Shown here piece by piece: positions 1 to 13,395 of a DNA stretch of 64,000 nt. Each line of letters begins with the position of its first letter. Position 1 is the stretch's first letter. The position numbers were made by a program, and so were the translations under genes. The notes beneath the pieces were generated by a model. That model ran no database searches. It was not told the origin of the DNA and saw only the letters and a program-made list of their open reading frames with translations. Source of the DNA: Linnemannia schmuckeri (lineage: Eukaryota > Mortierellomycota > Mortierellomycetes > Mortierellales > Mortierellaceae); assembly GCA_029449235.1 (NCBI GenBank), contig JANATG010000013.1, forward strand, positions 930,001 through 994,000. Reading direction: 5' to 3'.

Positions 1-456
1 TTGGGGGTAAACGTTCTCGACGCGGGGGTAGAGCATCAGGGAAGCGCCGAGGAAGAGGAATCCAATACTGTAGACAGGGCGGCGACCAATACGATCCGAA
101 AGGACTCCCCAGAAGAGCGTCGCAGGGAGGGCAATGATTTCATCATAGAGGGCGAGTTCACCAGTGAGGTTTCCTTGATTTTCAGTGATTCTGAGGATGA
201 GTTTGAAGATAAAGGGCTGGACAATGGAGAGGTAGACGACGAGGGTGATCGAGCCCATACAGGCTGCGATGTAGAAGATGAAGTTGAGGTAGTTGATGTG
301 CTTGCGGACATAGAAGATGAAGAAGAGACGCTTCTTGTCGGCGTTGGGGTCGTAGCGTTTGACCGAGATATCGTCCTCGCTGACGTTCTCGACGTCAATG
401 TGGTTCGAGGTTGTGGAAGACTCGATGGTGTCGACCTCGTGGATCTCTTTTGTCAT
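1..456 (-). CDS. MFS transporter, N-terminal part (cut by window edge)
   Basis: Seen: an open frame of 152 codons from an ATG at 456-454 runs off the left edge with no stop. About 45 polar residues lead into a first membrane segment near residues 55-80. The major facilitator motif A (GVLSDRIGRRP, residues 117-127) follows, then the start of the next helix. Known: this motif lies in the loop between helices 2 and 3 of MFS carriers, which move sugars and other small solutes through the plasma or vacuolar membrane. The substrate cannot be read from this fragment. The upstream stretch (457-900) is very pyrimidine-rich in the direction of the gene, like other promoters here. The ATG was chosen because stops interrupt the frame just upstream. 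Family assignment is firm; introns beyond the edge are unknown. Confidence 0.85.
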   Translation of the reverse strand, partial: MTKEIHEVDTIESSTTSNHIDVENVSEDDISVKRYDPNADKKRLFFIFYVRKHINYLNFIFYIAACMGSITLVVYLSIVQPFIFKLILRITENQGNLTGELALYDEIIALPATLFWGVLSDRIGRRPVYSIGFLFLGASLMLYPRVENVYPQ

Positions 457-3400
457 TATGAAGGGGTTGTTGTTATGGGAAGGAGGAGAGAGAGGTAAGG
501 AGGAGTCAAAGTCTCGTTAATGGGAGAATAACAGAGGAGATACAAACAAACACAAAAAGGGAGGAGGGGGTATGTGTGTAAGAGTGAAAGTGGGAGGGGA
601 GGAGGGATAGGGATGAGAGCAGTTGGCTGAAGGAAAAAAAAAAAGAGAGAAAAGAAAGAAGGGAAAAGACGGGAAATAAAAGGAAGTTTAAAAGGAGAGA
701 GAGCAGGCCAAGCAATGCAGACGGGGCAGGTGCGAAGGAGGAGGAAGAGGGGGAAGGGAGGGGCCAGATCTGATAGTGAAAAAATGACAAAGAAAAAAAA
801 CTTGAGGGCTTATCTGATTTTATGTCTCTTGCTGACAGGTTAGCTGGGTAAAAAATAATACGACTTGGCGTATGAAAGAGTAGGCGTTGAGATGGACGGC
901 GAAAAGAAAAAAGAAGATGGGCTACGGAGTTTAAAGGAAGGAAGAGAGCGAGAGCGAGAGCGAGAGAGTGTGTGAAGGAAGGCGAAATACCATCTGATAA
1001 GGTCAAGCGACAAGGAAGAACGAATGGTGACAGTTAGACAACAAGAACGAAAGGAAGTAAGAAAGTAGCAAAAGGGAAAGGATGTTTTTAAATCAGGGAG
1101 TACACGGGGAGGTAAGGTTGCATTACTGAGCGGGCGCAAACATGGCAGTTGAAGAAGACCTTATTGGTAGTCTACAACAGTACATGTAGTCCATGGAGAT
1201 GGAGTTTGAAAACGAGGCCAGAGAAGCAACAAGCAACAACATCTGATAAAGCGAAGTGGAACGAAAGACGAAAAGGGCACTTAGTGATGCATATACTGCA
1301 GCAGGGGTACTGTTCTCCAGGTCCAGTGAACAAGAAGCCCATGTGGAATGTATGAAAGAAGCTGAGAGAAACTCAAAAAGGAAAGCAAGCTGGTTTGGAG
1401 CAGAGTTCAGGCTCATCCTCTCCTTCTTGTCTCTCGTGCAGTTTTGTTTCTGCTTTGTTTCTTCCATCGGGTCTAGTCTTTCATCCTCCTTCTGGTCCTT
1501 GGTCATGAAGTCAAAGAACGAACTCAGGGGGTACACGCACCTACATCTCTCATTTTTTTTTGTTGATATTGTTTGTTGTTGTCACTGTCGTAGGGTGCGT
1601 AGGTGGGTGTGCAGGTACAGTGGATCGGGTGTAACCCATGGAGAAATCTTGCTGGCTCACTTTCCCCTCTCTCCTTCTCCCCACTTAGTGAACCCATTGC
1701 TAACTTCCTTGGTTCGTCGTTTGTTGTTTTTGTGAGTCCGCCTTAGGAACAAAGTACGGCGCCGTTTTTACCCATAGGAGAGTTTGCTTACTTTTTGTTT
1801 TTCTTTTCAGATCTGATGCATAGGGCAAAAAACCAAAAAAGCACTTTTGCTGTACACGGTTCGCTGCTAGGCTGACTGAACGCCCTTTTTTGCTATTGTT
1901 GTTCAAGGATGAACATGTGGTGGGATGAGTGATCGAACAACGAACAATGAAAAAAAGACCTAGCACTACTTCGCTCAAACCAACCCCGGACGAGATCTAA
2001 CTTCATTCTTTCTGCCTCCTGGAAAAATCTGCTGGACAATTACGTTCAGGGGGAGTGACGAGGAATAAAGATGGGTTTTCCGGATAGTGGAAAAAGGGAA
2101 GGAAGTGGAACGAGGGTGTTTGATTTGTTGAATTATGGTTGCCATGGACACGCTTTTCTTCTAATCAACTGCCCTGTGTTTTCTGTCAAATTATTTTTTG
2201 CACCTGGGTGTTTTATTAGTCAACCACGTATCACTGTTTCTCCTCGTTTTATTTGGATGAATTACCATTCATAAACAGGTATCATCGGGCATTAGTGCTG
2301 TTGGGCAATCGAGAAACATGATGGGTAGGCGTGATGGCATACTAGAGGTCGGAGCGCGAACTGCAAAACTTAATGAGCTCGAATGGATGGATTGCCATCC
2401 ATTGTATTTCTCCTAACTCACCTTGACACGCGAAAAGACACTTGCGCATCGACAGAAAGATATAAAGAAAGATAGAAAGACAGAGAGACATGGTTCCGTT
2501 CGTTATGGCTGAAGAGTTGAGCCGAACAAGCGGGAACGCAACTTGTCTAGCATCATTTTGTTTTCACGGCGCCCAACTTTCCTTCTCTCTCTTCCCCGTT
2601 TGTGTCCACAGCTGCCTGTGAAAACCCTCATTTCATACCCTATGTAGCGACATGTACATGTACCTCTATTTTTGCCATGCGATGCCTTTTCATTATTTTT
2701 TTTCTCAGCAAACTCTCCTCGATGGCTGTGGCATTGGTTCTCTTTTCATTCTCGTCTTCTCCTTGGTTCTTTCTGGACAAGGATTCTCTTTTCGTCATAA
2801 CCGATGGCTTTGAATCACTTTAGTTCGTACGTTTACTAATTACGAAACGGTGTTATTATTTCTTATTCTTTCTTTCTCGAGTGTTATTATTTTTCGATGA
2901 CAGCTTCTATTCGACCGGATCTGATAAACCTTGTATACCATGCTTTTTTTGTGTGCTGCATAAGCGGACTCTTTACGACGAGTGTGTACTTCTGGAGCCA
3001 GAGAAGGGGCAGATGAGACACTATACCAATGATGGGTACAAGGTTAATGTGCTCTTTTCCTATTTGCCCGCATGCTTCGTAGAAGGAAGCAAAAAATGAA
3101 GGAGTGGCATGTAGTTCATCCATGCAAAAGGGGCAGAAGAAAAATCAACCCAAGTGAGCTTTGTCGATGTTATTTTTTGTGTCTGCATGCAAGTGGGTAA
3201 TAAAGAGGGAAAGAGAGAAAAGGAAAGAGATGGGTCTGTTGATGCTGTTGTTGTTTCACTGTGTGAGAAAAGAAGAGGAGAAATAGTGAAGAGAGAGCAA
3301 GATTGACGACATCGAGTGAGAATAAGCAAATAAGGTTTTGACTTTTTTTTTCTTTTTTTTTTTCCCGGGTGCGGCCACCATCAGATAAACAAAAACAATT

Positions 3401-4507
3401 ATCAGATGAGAAATCATTTCAAAGTCCTACTCTCACTCAATTAGGACTCGCCTTTAATAGTCTGCATGCAAAAAAATGCACTCACACAAACAAATCGTCG
3501 TCAACAAGCGCAATCCATTCTACACGCAAAGTTACATACACACACACACAAACAGCAAAAACCCCTCTCCTAACGACAGGAAGGTCAATAGACAATCTCC
3601 TTTCTTCCCCACCCTTCGAGTGGAAGGCTTCTTTTTCGGGTGAGCTCCGCATACACTCATACACAAACCGGGCACTTGACTAATTACTCACACGTTTTCT
3701 CACTCCATGCATCATCCACTTCATGCAAGCGCCCACTTTTTTCTTCGTAGGAGTGGGAGTGGGCGCCAATACCGCCTACCTTGCCTTCCTTTTTTGGTCT
3801 ACTCTCCTCTGCTCAGTCCTCTGGTTCACCATCCGCCCGGATGAATTCTTGCTTGTTATTAAGTACATTCCTCCTGTCCGACAGACAGTTGTGAATACAT
3901 GTACGAGAGGGAGTGGGATACTAGGCACGATAACCTGGATGTAGCTGAGCATGAACTGGAGCTGCAATTTGTTAATTACATACGTAGGGTTGACTGGACT
4001 TGATTGCTCATCTCCCGCTGTAGCAGACTCAGAGACAGTGTATGTGTGTTGTGTGCGTGTATGTAATGTAACTGTTTTATGTTTGAATAAGGAGACAAAG
4101 GTGCCAGTGGCAGTACCAACACCAAGAAGAAGAAAAACATCCCGGTCAGTTCTCGACAAAAAAACAGTTTCTCTCAACCACCACCAACAAAGAGCTCAAA
4201 AAAAAGTCCAGTGCCCAAGCAAGCAAACAGCCAAACCACAATACAGTCAATCGAATCTGAGAAAATAAAAAAAATAATCAAGCGGGGGGGGGGGGATCAG
4301 ATAACATGCGGTTCGCCGTTCAATTCTACTCCTTCCATAATGTACTCGTTCTTTGATTTGTCGTTGTTTGTTTATCAGATGGAATCCTGGTTCAAGCTAT
4401 TTAAACCCTACCCGGTATTCCCCCGAAACTTTTTTCTTTTCTTCCCTCTTCTTCTCTCTCATTCCTTTCAATCACCAACACCCCACTCCCTCAACCACAT
4501 AACTACC
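457..4507. other. intergenic, no gene supported
   Basis: Four kilobases without a convincing coding exon. Open frames here are low-complexity products of CT/GA-rich DNA. Seen: polypurine tracts at 500-760, a CA run near 3536-3550, a 12-G run at 4284-4295, and repeated copies of ATCAGAT or CATCTGAT (near 990, 1240, 3380, 3400, 4303 and 4373). The right end holds the promoter of the gene at 4508. No tRNA or rRNA was recognised. Confidence 0.6.
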
Positions 4508-5158
4508 ATGCGTTTCTCCACCGTCGCCATTGCTTCTGCCGTTGTCGCCGTCGCCTCTGCCCAGGCCGTCAACCCTCTCTATCCCTTCCAGCCTAACGGT
4601 GCCTGCGTCGATGCCTGCTTGACCGTATGTTTTTTTCATCTCAATTAAGCTGCTTCGCTTTGTTTTTCACAACGTCAAGCAAGGACAACCATAGATTTAT
4701 ACAACAACTACAAAACGTCTCTCCCAACTTTTCATGACTAAGAAAACGTTTATTAACATCGTCTCCTTGTTCTACGTTCTTTCCATTGGATTCAATAGAA
4801 GGTTGGCAAGTCCATGTTCGACAAGTTTACCAACGATCCCGCCAGCCCCGACTTCATGGCTTCCCTCGCTTTTGCCCATGAGCGCGATACCCCCGCTTAC
4901 AAGACGTACATGACCCAGACCGGCATGTGCATCATGAACTGCCCCATGTCCGAGCAGGACCTTTACAACAACCAGTACAAGGCCAAGGCTGCCTGGTACG
5001 CTGATAAGAAGGCTGGCGGCACCGGCACTCCATCCGGCAACGCCACCGCCACCGCCCCCGTCACCACTCCCACCACCAAACCCTCCGGCGCTGTTGCTAA
5101 CTCTGCCTCTGCCCTCGTTGGTGTTGTTGCTGTCTTGAGCACCATCGCTCTCCTTTAA
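4508..5158 (+). CDS. small secreted, probably GPI-anchored protein with twin CX3C
   Basis: Two exons, 4508-4624 and 4799-5158, split by a GT-AG intron (gtatgt...caatag) in phase 0; 158 aa. Seen: a clear signal peptide (residues 1-18, ending SAQA), a compact Cys-containing domain with two CX3C pairs (CVDAC and CIMNC), a Thr/Pro-rich stretch (about 125-140), then a Ser/Asn/Ala site followed by a hydrophobic C-terminus ending in LL. That layout is typical of GPI-anchored surface proteins. No named domain was recognised. Ala/Val codons are strongly C-ending, suggesting high expression. Role unknown: a cell-wall or surface protein is likely. The ATG context (ACCATG) is good, and no other start lies upstream in frame. 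Confidence 0.85.
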
Positions 5159-5898
5159 AGAAGTGTTCTTTCAGGATAACAAAACCGAACCAAACCCATT
5201 ATCACATATCCCCACATTGTAATTAGTATAACATAAAAACAACTCATAATACTTCAATGCAGTGTTGCATCCTTGCCAATCTTTTGAGTGTGTGTCTGAA
5301 AGAATGTCTTTAACAGGTTTTGTGTTCCTGACTTAGAAAGTTGGTGGCAAAAATTGAAAGTGACGTCAATGAAGAGCATACCATCGCACTTATAATCTGG
5401 CTGGCTGATCTCTCTCGACTTCGAGTCCCCTTTTTTGTTCATTGTCCTTTTCGTTTCTGCACACCCATCACGTAACGACACCCTCCCTGACCTTCCCATC
5501 AGCATTAACCAACATCCTGGGAAAAAGGAAAGGTAATAATAAAAATCGCCTTTTTACCTTGACCCCGAGGCAACATACGACCGCGTCACTGCATTGAAAT
5601 GCCACAGCGCAATCAAGCAAACAACTTGTTCTGAAGAATAGTCTCGATTCCCAATGATGAGAGAACAGGAGAATAAAAAAAAGCGCGACAGGACAACTAA
5701 CACGCGAAAGCTCCTTTGTCAACAGTCAACAACAATCACTTAGGACGCAACCCGGGACACACCGATATTCGGGAGGAACACATTACACAGAAAGGACGAC
5801 GTTAACAATCATAACAACAGCATCACACACACTACCCGCCTTCTGTGCTTTCACCTCCCACCTTCTCCCTCTCCCCTCCCTCCACTTCATACTCGGCC
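5159..5898. other. intergenic: 3' UTR and promoter of the nucleoporin gene
   Basis: No coding exon seen. The last 80 bases before 5899 are CT-rich, like other leaders in this window. A possible in-frame upstream ATG at 5845 would add 18 Ser/Pro residues to the next protein. Confidence 0.5.
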
Positions 5899-8800
5899 AT
5901 GGAGGTGACGCCGACAGGCAGTATACTGAACGACCAGCAGAGGGACAGGATCGCCGGCCTGCTGGCACTGGAGGTTCAGGAACTATCATCCATCCTTGTA
6001 CAACTCCAGGATCCAACCCACACTGCCGCGGCCTCGAACAAGCTCTTCCAGCAACTTGACGCGAGGGCAATCCTGATTGCCGAAGCAGAGTCCTGGAAGG
6101 CGCAGGCGGAAGAAGCCAAAGCCTCTCTCGCAACGGAAATGATCAATCATGGTATGCAAGCCAGCCCTCCTCCCCCTCTCTAGTCTTTGCCGACTCGAAG
6201 AGATTCTTTCGAGTGGCTTTTGTCCTATTCTGTTTTTGTTACAAAGCTGTTGTTTTATTTTTGTTTTATTGATTTCTGACGTGAATTTGATGATGCGTTT
6301 GGTTTCTTTATAGAGCAACGCCTCCAGCAACAGGAAACCAAGAACAATGCGCTCAAGTCCCAATTCACAATATTACGGCAAAAGCTTCAAACAAAAACAA
6401 AGGAGGCTGAAGAGTTTGGTACGTTTTCTTTGTTTACTTGAATCCTCTTTTAGCATTTTGTTAATGATTCGCGATAATGCATCTGATGTCGATAAACCAA
6501 AATGTAACCCAATTTATATTTTCATTCTTGAAAAATAGCCGCCAAAAACTCTGAATTGGAGGCACAACTGTCGAATCAACAAAGCGGATCAATGCATACA
6601 AATGTCGAGCTCGAGGCTGCAAAGTCAAGGATTGAGGCTCTTGATAGCGAGAAGAGAGAGCTTGTCGCGGCTTTTGAGAGGAAGGTGGGCGAGCTGGAAG
6701 AGATGAACAAGGACTACCAGGCCATGTCGGCTCGCTACCAGGAACTCCGGAAAGAGTCATCAAAGCTTGAATCCGAGGCGCGCGAAGCCAAGGCTGCAGA
6801 TATGTCACGCAAGGTATGTCGTCAATTTCTTTAAGTGCTCATAAGAAACACCATTGTTGTGGTTGTTTCGAAATACTCAGTACTGACTATATTTGTCTTT
6901 ACATCTTAGCTTCATACGCAATCAGTAGAGCAGGAACTGGAGTTGTTGAAGCAGCGCGCAGAGTGGGCTAGCACAGAATTGAAGGCAAAGTCGACAGAGC
7001 TTGTCAGCGTCAGGACGGAAAAGTCGGCTCAGATCTTGAAACTTCAGTCGGATCTCGATCAGTCTCGTATGGAGGCGACATCAGCCAAACAGTCCAACGC
7101 CTTCCATGAGAGACGTGTCCAGGAGTTGCAGACAAAGCTCGACGAGTCGAACAAACTGGCCAAGGACCTCGAGGAGAAGAAGCTTATTCAGGAAGAACAG
7201 TTCAGAACTGAGATTGAAACTCAGAGACGTCTTGGTGAACTTTGGGAGCGCGAGGCTAAGGACACCAAGGGCCGTATTGCCGATCTTGAAGGTATTCACA
7301 ATGCTAGTACGACATTGATGCAACGATGTGTTTCTTGCCTCATTTTTGCATAAGACGGTAACATATCGGTATACTCCGAACAAATAGAAACTCTGGATGA
7401 TATGCAACGCTCTCTTTCGACCAAGGACTCTGATTACCAAGAAACTCTTAACAGGATCTCGGAGGACAAGGTCGAGCTCCAAGTGCAACTGGAAAAATCG
7501 TCTGTCCAAATCACGCAACTTAAGGCAGAGCAGAAGCGCGCCGAGGAGCTGTTGAGCAAAGCAGGACTTGTGGGTGTTCCTGGAGCATCTGGCCATGATC
7601 TCGGACCTGTAAGTTCGCTTTATACTTATCTTCTATTGCTCTGCATCGTTATCAAGAAAGCATCACACTCATACTCATATATATTGTCCTTTGTAATAAT
7701 AGCTGGGCATTTTGTCACCTACTGCGGCTATTGCTGGACGCTCTCAAACAGCAGGACTGTCTCTCACTCAAGTTGTAAGGCGAACATCATAGTTTTTTGG
7801 CGGCGCATTTCATGCGAGTTGCCCAACGATCCCTAAAGCTAACCTCTACATTTTCTCTTCTCGTTATAGTACACTCGTTATATGGACCTTCAAGAAGAAT
7901 ATGCCCAGCTCAAGGCCGAGAACGTTCGCTTGGAAACCTCGATGAATGATATTGTCAAGGAGCTCTCTGATGGAGTAAGTGCTTCTTTACTTCCTGATAG
8001 TCGGAGTTAATCATTTGATTTCATCAAACAAATATCAGCACCTAACGACGAATTATCTTTGGATAATAGGCTCCTCTTATTCGCGAGCAGCAATTGGAGT
8101 ATGAGCGCGTTAGCAAGCATAACGAGGAACTCTCGGCTCAGCTGGAGACATGCAAGCAAGAAAAAGAGCAGCTGGCCTATGGTGCAAGTCAGGCTGTGGC
8201 CCAACTGGACGGTGTGGTCAAGGAGCGCGACTTACTGCACAGGGAGAACCAGGACATGGACCGTCAGGTTCAAAACTTGCTATGGAGACTCAGGGCACCC
8301 AACGCCCCTCAGTCTCTTGCTCCCGAATCGACCCTTCCTTCGAACAACGAGGGGTTGACGGATGCTGAAAAGGTCATTAACGATCATCTTGTGCTCTTTG
8401 CCGACCTTCAGGGTTTGCAACAACAGAACAAGCAGCTTCGTCAAGTTGCTCGAGAGATGGCTCAGGAAAGAGAGAACGCTGAAGGTGCCCAGGCCCAGGC
8501 AAGAAGACAGGAGGAGCAGGAGGCCCTCGAAGAGGCAGGAGTCATCATCGAGAGCATGCGCGAGCAGATTGGCAGCAAGGAACTGCAGTTGACGACCTAC
8601 AAGCAGGAAGTGGACATGCTGCGCCGCATCCTGAGAACTTCCAACATCCGCCATATTCCCGCTACTGAAATCATCGACACTCCAGCTGCACGGACATCAG
8701 ATCAGCCAATGGCGACTGCTGCCCAAACCGTCAGTGATGACGCCACCAACTACCCTGCCGTTTTGGCTGAGCTGCAAAAGACCTTTGACGATTACCGGAC

Positions 8801-11800
8801 CCAGACCGTCATCGATATCAACCAGCTCAAGGACGACCTCCAGCGAGCTCAGTCAGATAGTTCGAACCACAGGATCCAGCTTGGACAGGCCAATGCTCAG
8901 ATCAAAGCCCTGAACGAGCACCAGTTGCGTTTGATGGAGAACAACAACCATCAGATGACCGAGATGTCCGAGCTCAGGAAGCAGTACTCCACTCTGCACG
9001 AATCTGCAACTAGACGCGACATTTCGTACGAGAACTTGGCTACCGAGCTTGACACTGAGCGCGAATCGACCTCTCAGCTTATGGCGGAGGTAAACCATCT
9101 GAAGACGGAGAAGGCCCTGTGGAAGTCTTTTGAGACTCGTTTGATTGAGGAGAACCAGGCGTTAGTCAAGGAGAAGGGCAACCTGAACGATCTCCTTCGC
9201 ACTGTGCAGAACTTGACGACCGAGATCGAGCGCGGTAGCGAGGAGACCAAGCGCCGACTCGAGAGCACAGTCACCAACAAGGAGCAAGAGGTCGAAACTC
9301 TTAAGGAGAAGCTGAAGGAGGAAGTCGAGTCTGGCAAGCGCCTGCGTGATCGCCGTGAGGTCGAGTCCAAGGAGTGGCAAGGAAAAATCGATACCCTGAC
9401 GGCCGAGTACCAAACTTCCCGTGAAGCCCTCATTGCTGCTAAGACTTCTCTCGAGCACACCAAAGCCAAGGTTGAGGACCTCACCAAGGAGATCAAGAGC
9501 CGCGAGGAACAACTGGCCATCTACCAGCAGAAACCTGCAGGAGCCGACTCTACCGAGGCCAGCCGCGAAGAGCAACTTCTTGCCCAAGTTGCTCAGCTTC
9601 GTGGTGAATTGTCACGTCACCAAGCCGAGGCTGCCAGCAACCGCGAGCACCTTGCCCAGTTCCAGGCCATCAGTCAGACCAATGAGGATCGTCTTGCAGA
9701 GATGACTGCGACTTTTGAGGAGTTTAAGAAGACCCACGACCAAAAGATCGAAGAGAGCGCCCAGACCATCAAAACCCTGGAGACCAAGTTGGCAAGTGCA
9801 GAGGAGCGCGCACAAACCTCGGCCTCAAACATGGTGGATATGCAGAACCAGGTTGATCAGGAGCGTACAGCTTGGAGGAAGGAGAAGGAAGAAATCGAGA
9901 CAAGACTGCGGTCACTAGAGAACATAAGGATCCAGATGAACGCTGTCGAGAATCGATACAAGAACGAGCTCCGTCATCAGGGGAACCTCACCAAGGAGGC
10001 TCACGAGAACTACGAGCGCGAGCTGATGAACCACGCCAAGGATATGGAAGCACTCACCCAGCTCAAGGAGAAGCACATCAAGCAGACGACCGAGTTGGAG
10101 AAATTCAAATTCCAGGCGGAGAATGCTGCGTCCAACCTGCAGTCAGCCGAGATTGCTTGGGAGGGACAAAAGTCGATCTTGCAGAAGAACTTATCGGAGG
10201 TCGAAAAGCGCTGTATTGAGCTCAAGGACCAGAACGAGAAGCTCCATCGTCACTTGGAGGATGTCAGTGCCCAGGCTTTGTCTATCCAGCAACGTGCAAA
10301 TGCCCAGATCTCTTCTGCCGAGGTTGGAGAGGGCGCCTCGTCTACTGAAGGCGAGGGTGGCGTCAAGGAGACTCCTGAGCGTCAGCTGGCTGAGTTGCGC
10401 GACGTCATCCGGTATGTCCGTCGCGAGAAGGAGATTTTGGAGTGCCAGCACGAACTGAACCTCCAGGAATCCCGCCGCCTCAAGCAACAGCTGGATCAGA
10501 CCAACAAGTCGCTCGAGGAGACCCGTGCCTTGCTCTCGGAGGAGCGCAGTCTCCAGCAGGAAGCTATTGTGTCCAAGGAGCTACGCGAGCGTTTGACCGA
10601 GAAGGCGAACCAGCTTAGTGTTATCCGCGATAGCAACACTCTACTTCGTGCAGAGAACCAGAAGCTCCTCCGACAGGTTCAAGCATTGGAGGACAATGGC
10701 CGCCGTCTGTCGGCCAAAATCGGTCCACTGAACGCGCGCGTCCATGAGGTGGAAGCCGAAATTGAGCTAAGGAAGCAGGAGCAGGAGCAGATTGGTGAAG
10801 ACAGAGACCGCTGGAGAACGAGGGCTGTCGAAATTATGGCCAAGCACGACCGCATTGACCCGACCGAGTTTCAGGAGCTCAAGGATGCGAACGAAAAGTT
10901 CAAAGCCGAGGCAGTAGAAAACGCGACGGCGCTGGCTGCTCTGAAGACGGAACAGGAGGCTCTTCAAGCCCGTATGGAGGAGACCCAGGGCAAGCTTACC
11001 AAGATGACTCAGAACGCCCAGCTTTGGCGCAAGAGGAGCTTGGAAGAAGCAGCTAAACTCAAGTCTAGTCATCAAGAAGTTGAAGATTCAAAGGCAAAGG
11101 TCACGCAACTGGAGAAGGCATTGGAAGAAGTCAACACTAGAGCCGGCTCGCAGGATCAACTCAGCAGGCGTGACAGGGAGAATATCCAGAAGTCGCTTGA
11201 CCAGCTGACCAAGCTCAAGGAGAAGCTGGAGACTGAGAATAAGGAACTCAAGGATAACAAAGAGGTGATTGAGAAGAATTTTGAGACCATCAAGGTAAAT
11301 GATAACTCTGGCAAGCTTACATTTTTGTCATGAGATATGATGGAACAAGAGTTTTTGTATTAACACGCTTTTCATTTTTCGTTCGGCTGTGTATAGGACC
11401 GACTTCAACTCAGCATCGCCCGCAACAAGCAGCTTGTCGCTAAGTCGGTATGTTCTCGTTCCTACTGCCTTGAGCCCTTACTATTCTTAATGTTTGCTCC
11501 TAATGCTAATGTTACCGAGGCTTATGATCATTTGTTTGTGATATTAGAGAGAATTGCAGGCTCAGAACAAGACGCTGACCGAAGGAGGAGCTGTGGCAGC
11601 TACGACGCCAGCGGATACTCAGGCGCTTGTGGATGCTGCCGTCAAGGAGAAGGAGGCTGAGCTGGAGAAGAAGTATGCATCACAGGCAGCACATACCCCA
11701 GTACCTGGTTCCTTGACTCCAGCGGAGGTCCAAGTACGGATAGATGAGGAGAAGAAGAAACTGGCGACAGAGTTGATGCACAAGCACGAAGAAGCCATCA

Positions 11801-13395
11801 AGAATCACGACAAAATGGCAGAGATGCGTCAACAGATCAAGATCCAGACCAAGGACAAGGAGATTGCCAATCTCAAAGCTTTGTTGGCCGGCAACGGTCA
11901 ACCTGACGCCTCCAAAAAGACGCCTCTCTCTGCTGGTGCTGCTGCCTTCACACCGACTCAGCCTGGCGCTGGCTCCATGCGACCACCTGCTCATGGTCGT
12001 GGTGCACGACCACCCCCAGCAGGAATACCCTCCGCATCGCCAGGTAGTCCCACACCGGCAGCCCGTCCTGCGGCTGGCCTTCCTGCTCGACCTGGACAGG
12101 CGAATGCACAGCCGAACCAGACTCCTGGCCAGTCACGCCTTCGTCCACCACTTGGCGCGCGCAATGCGGCCGTTGCTGTAGCTACATCGAATGCCACTAC
12201 TCAGCCAACAACCACAACTGTAACTCCAGCCTTGAGACCTGCCGCCCCCGCTGAGACCACGGTCACTGAACTCGTACCCACGATCACCGCAACTCCAGTG
12301 CCAACACCAGCTGCTCTTGCCTCCGCCCCCGTTGGTGGACAGGCTTCAAGACCGGTGTTGATCAAACGCCGTCGCGAAGATGACTTGCCCGCCAACCTTG
12401 CACAGCCCTCTGCCACTCCTGCGACTGCCCCCACGAATGATGTCCCGTCGGGAGCGAGCAGTCCTGCGGGTGATTCAGGCGCCACATCTGCAGCACCTGA
12501 GGCCAAGGCCATGTTGCTCAAACGTCAGCGACCATTGCCCGTTGTCGAGAGTGCCTCGAGCCCCACACCGGTAGCTGTGACAAGTCCCTCGGAACCCAAG
12601 GCGCAGGCAGTGAGCATTCAGCGGAAACGAGTTACAGCTGTGGTGGATTCATCTGAATCTCAGACTGTTCAGGAAACGATTACACATGAAGCCCAAGGGG
12701 AAACAGAGACCGTCACACACACAGAAGTTTCGACAACCGAGACGTTGACGGCTCCTTCGTCTGCTTTGCCCCACGGTCAGAAGCGTCGTCATGAGGCAAC
12801 GGAGAGTGTTCAGGAAAACATTACAGTCGTGTCAACACCCAACCCCTCGGATCTGGAGGAGCTGGAGGAGGTTCTGACGCCAGAGGCACCCCAGGAATCC
12901 ACGGCTATGGATGTGGATGAGGTTCCCCCAGTCAAGAGACAGCGGCCTAGCAGTCAAGTGACGGTGACTGAGATTGAGGAGGAGCACCCTGCATCTCCTA
13001 AGGAGTCAGCAGCAACAGCGGCCTTACCTACCACCCCTGGGCCGATGACCGACCTTGAAGACACCGACATTGAGGAGCACGGAGCGGAGCTCGCGACAAC
13101 AGCAACAGGAGAGGTTGAGTCCGACGGATCAGCAGAGGCCAAGGCCGTGGACGAAGATGTGCCAGAGATATCTGCCGGTGCAACTACGGGCGCGGATCAC
13201 TCACTAGAGGAAGATCTTGATGAGGGACTCGAGGGCGGTTTTGAGGCAGGAGCAACGACGGATCTGGGTGCAGAAGAGGAAGAAGAGGTGCACACACCCC
13301 AGGGCACGTATGCTGAGGAGGGAGAGCTGGATCTTGATCTTGAGGGTCACCGGGACCAAGAGCCCGAAGGTGAGGGTTCGGAATCGACAGTTTAG
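5899..13395 (+). CDS. TPR/Mlp1-type nuclear basket nucleoporin
   Basis: Ten exons: 5899-6151, 6314-6418, 6539-6813, 6910-7291, 7388-7608, 7703-7774, 7870-7974, 8070-11294, 11397-11447 and 11548-13395. All junctions keep frame and give 2178 aa. Seen: almost continuous coiled coil from about residue 15 to 1680. The segment at residues 413-440 (LSPTAAIAG, then LSLTQVYTRYM) matches the hallmark LSPTAA...LTE region of human TPR. The C-terminus is Pro/Ala/Thr-rich with basic patches (KRRRE, KRQRP, KKR-like) and a very acidic end. Known: TPR/Mlp proteins build filaments of the nuclear-pore basket and act in mRNA surveillance, checkpoint tethering and chromatin organisation. Length lies between yeast Mlp1 and human TPR. 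The acidic, disordered tail after residue 1690 fits the family. An alternative start at 5845 is possible. Confidence 0.93.

Noticed and set aside
1..498. Long plus-strand acidic open frame
   Set aside because: It is the exact antisense mirror of the MFS transporter, which has motif A and membrane segments.
506..1139. Minus-strand Ser/Phe/Leu-rich frames
   Set aside because: Produced by CT-rich promoter DNA in two frames; no conserved pattern.
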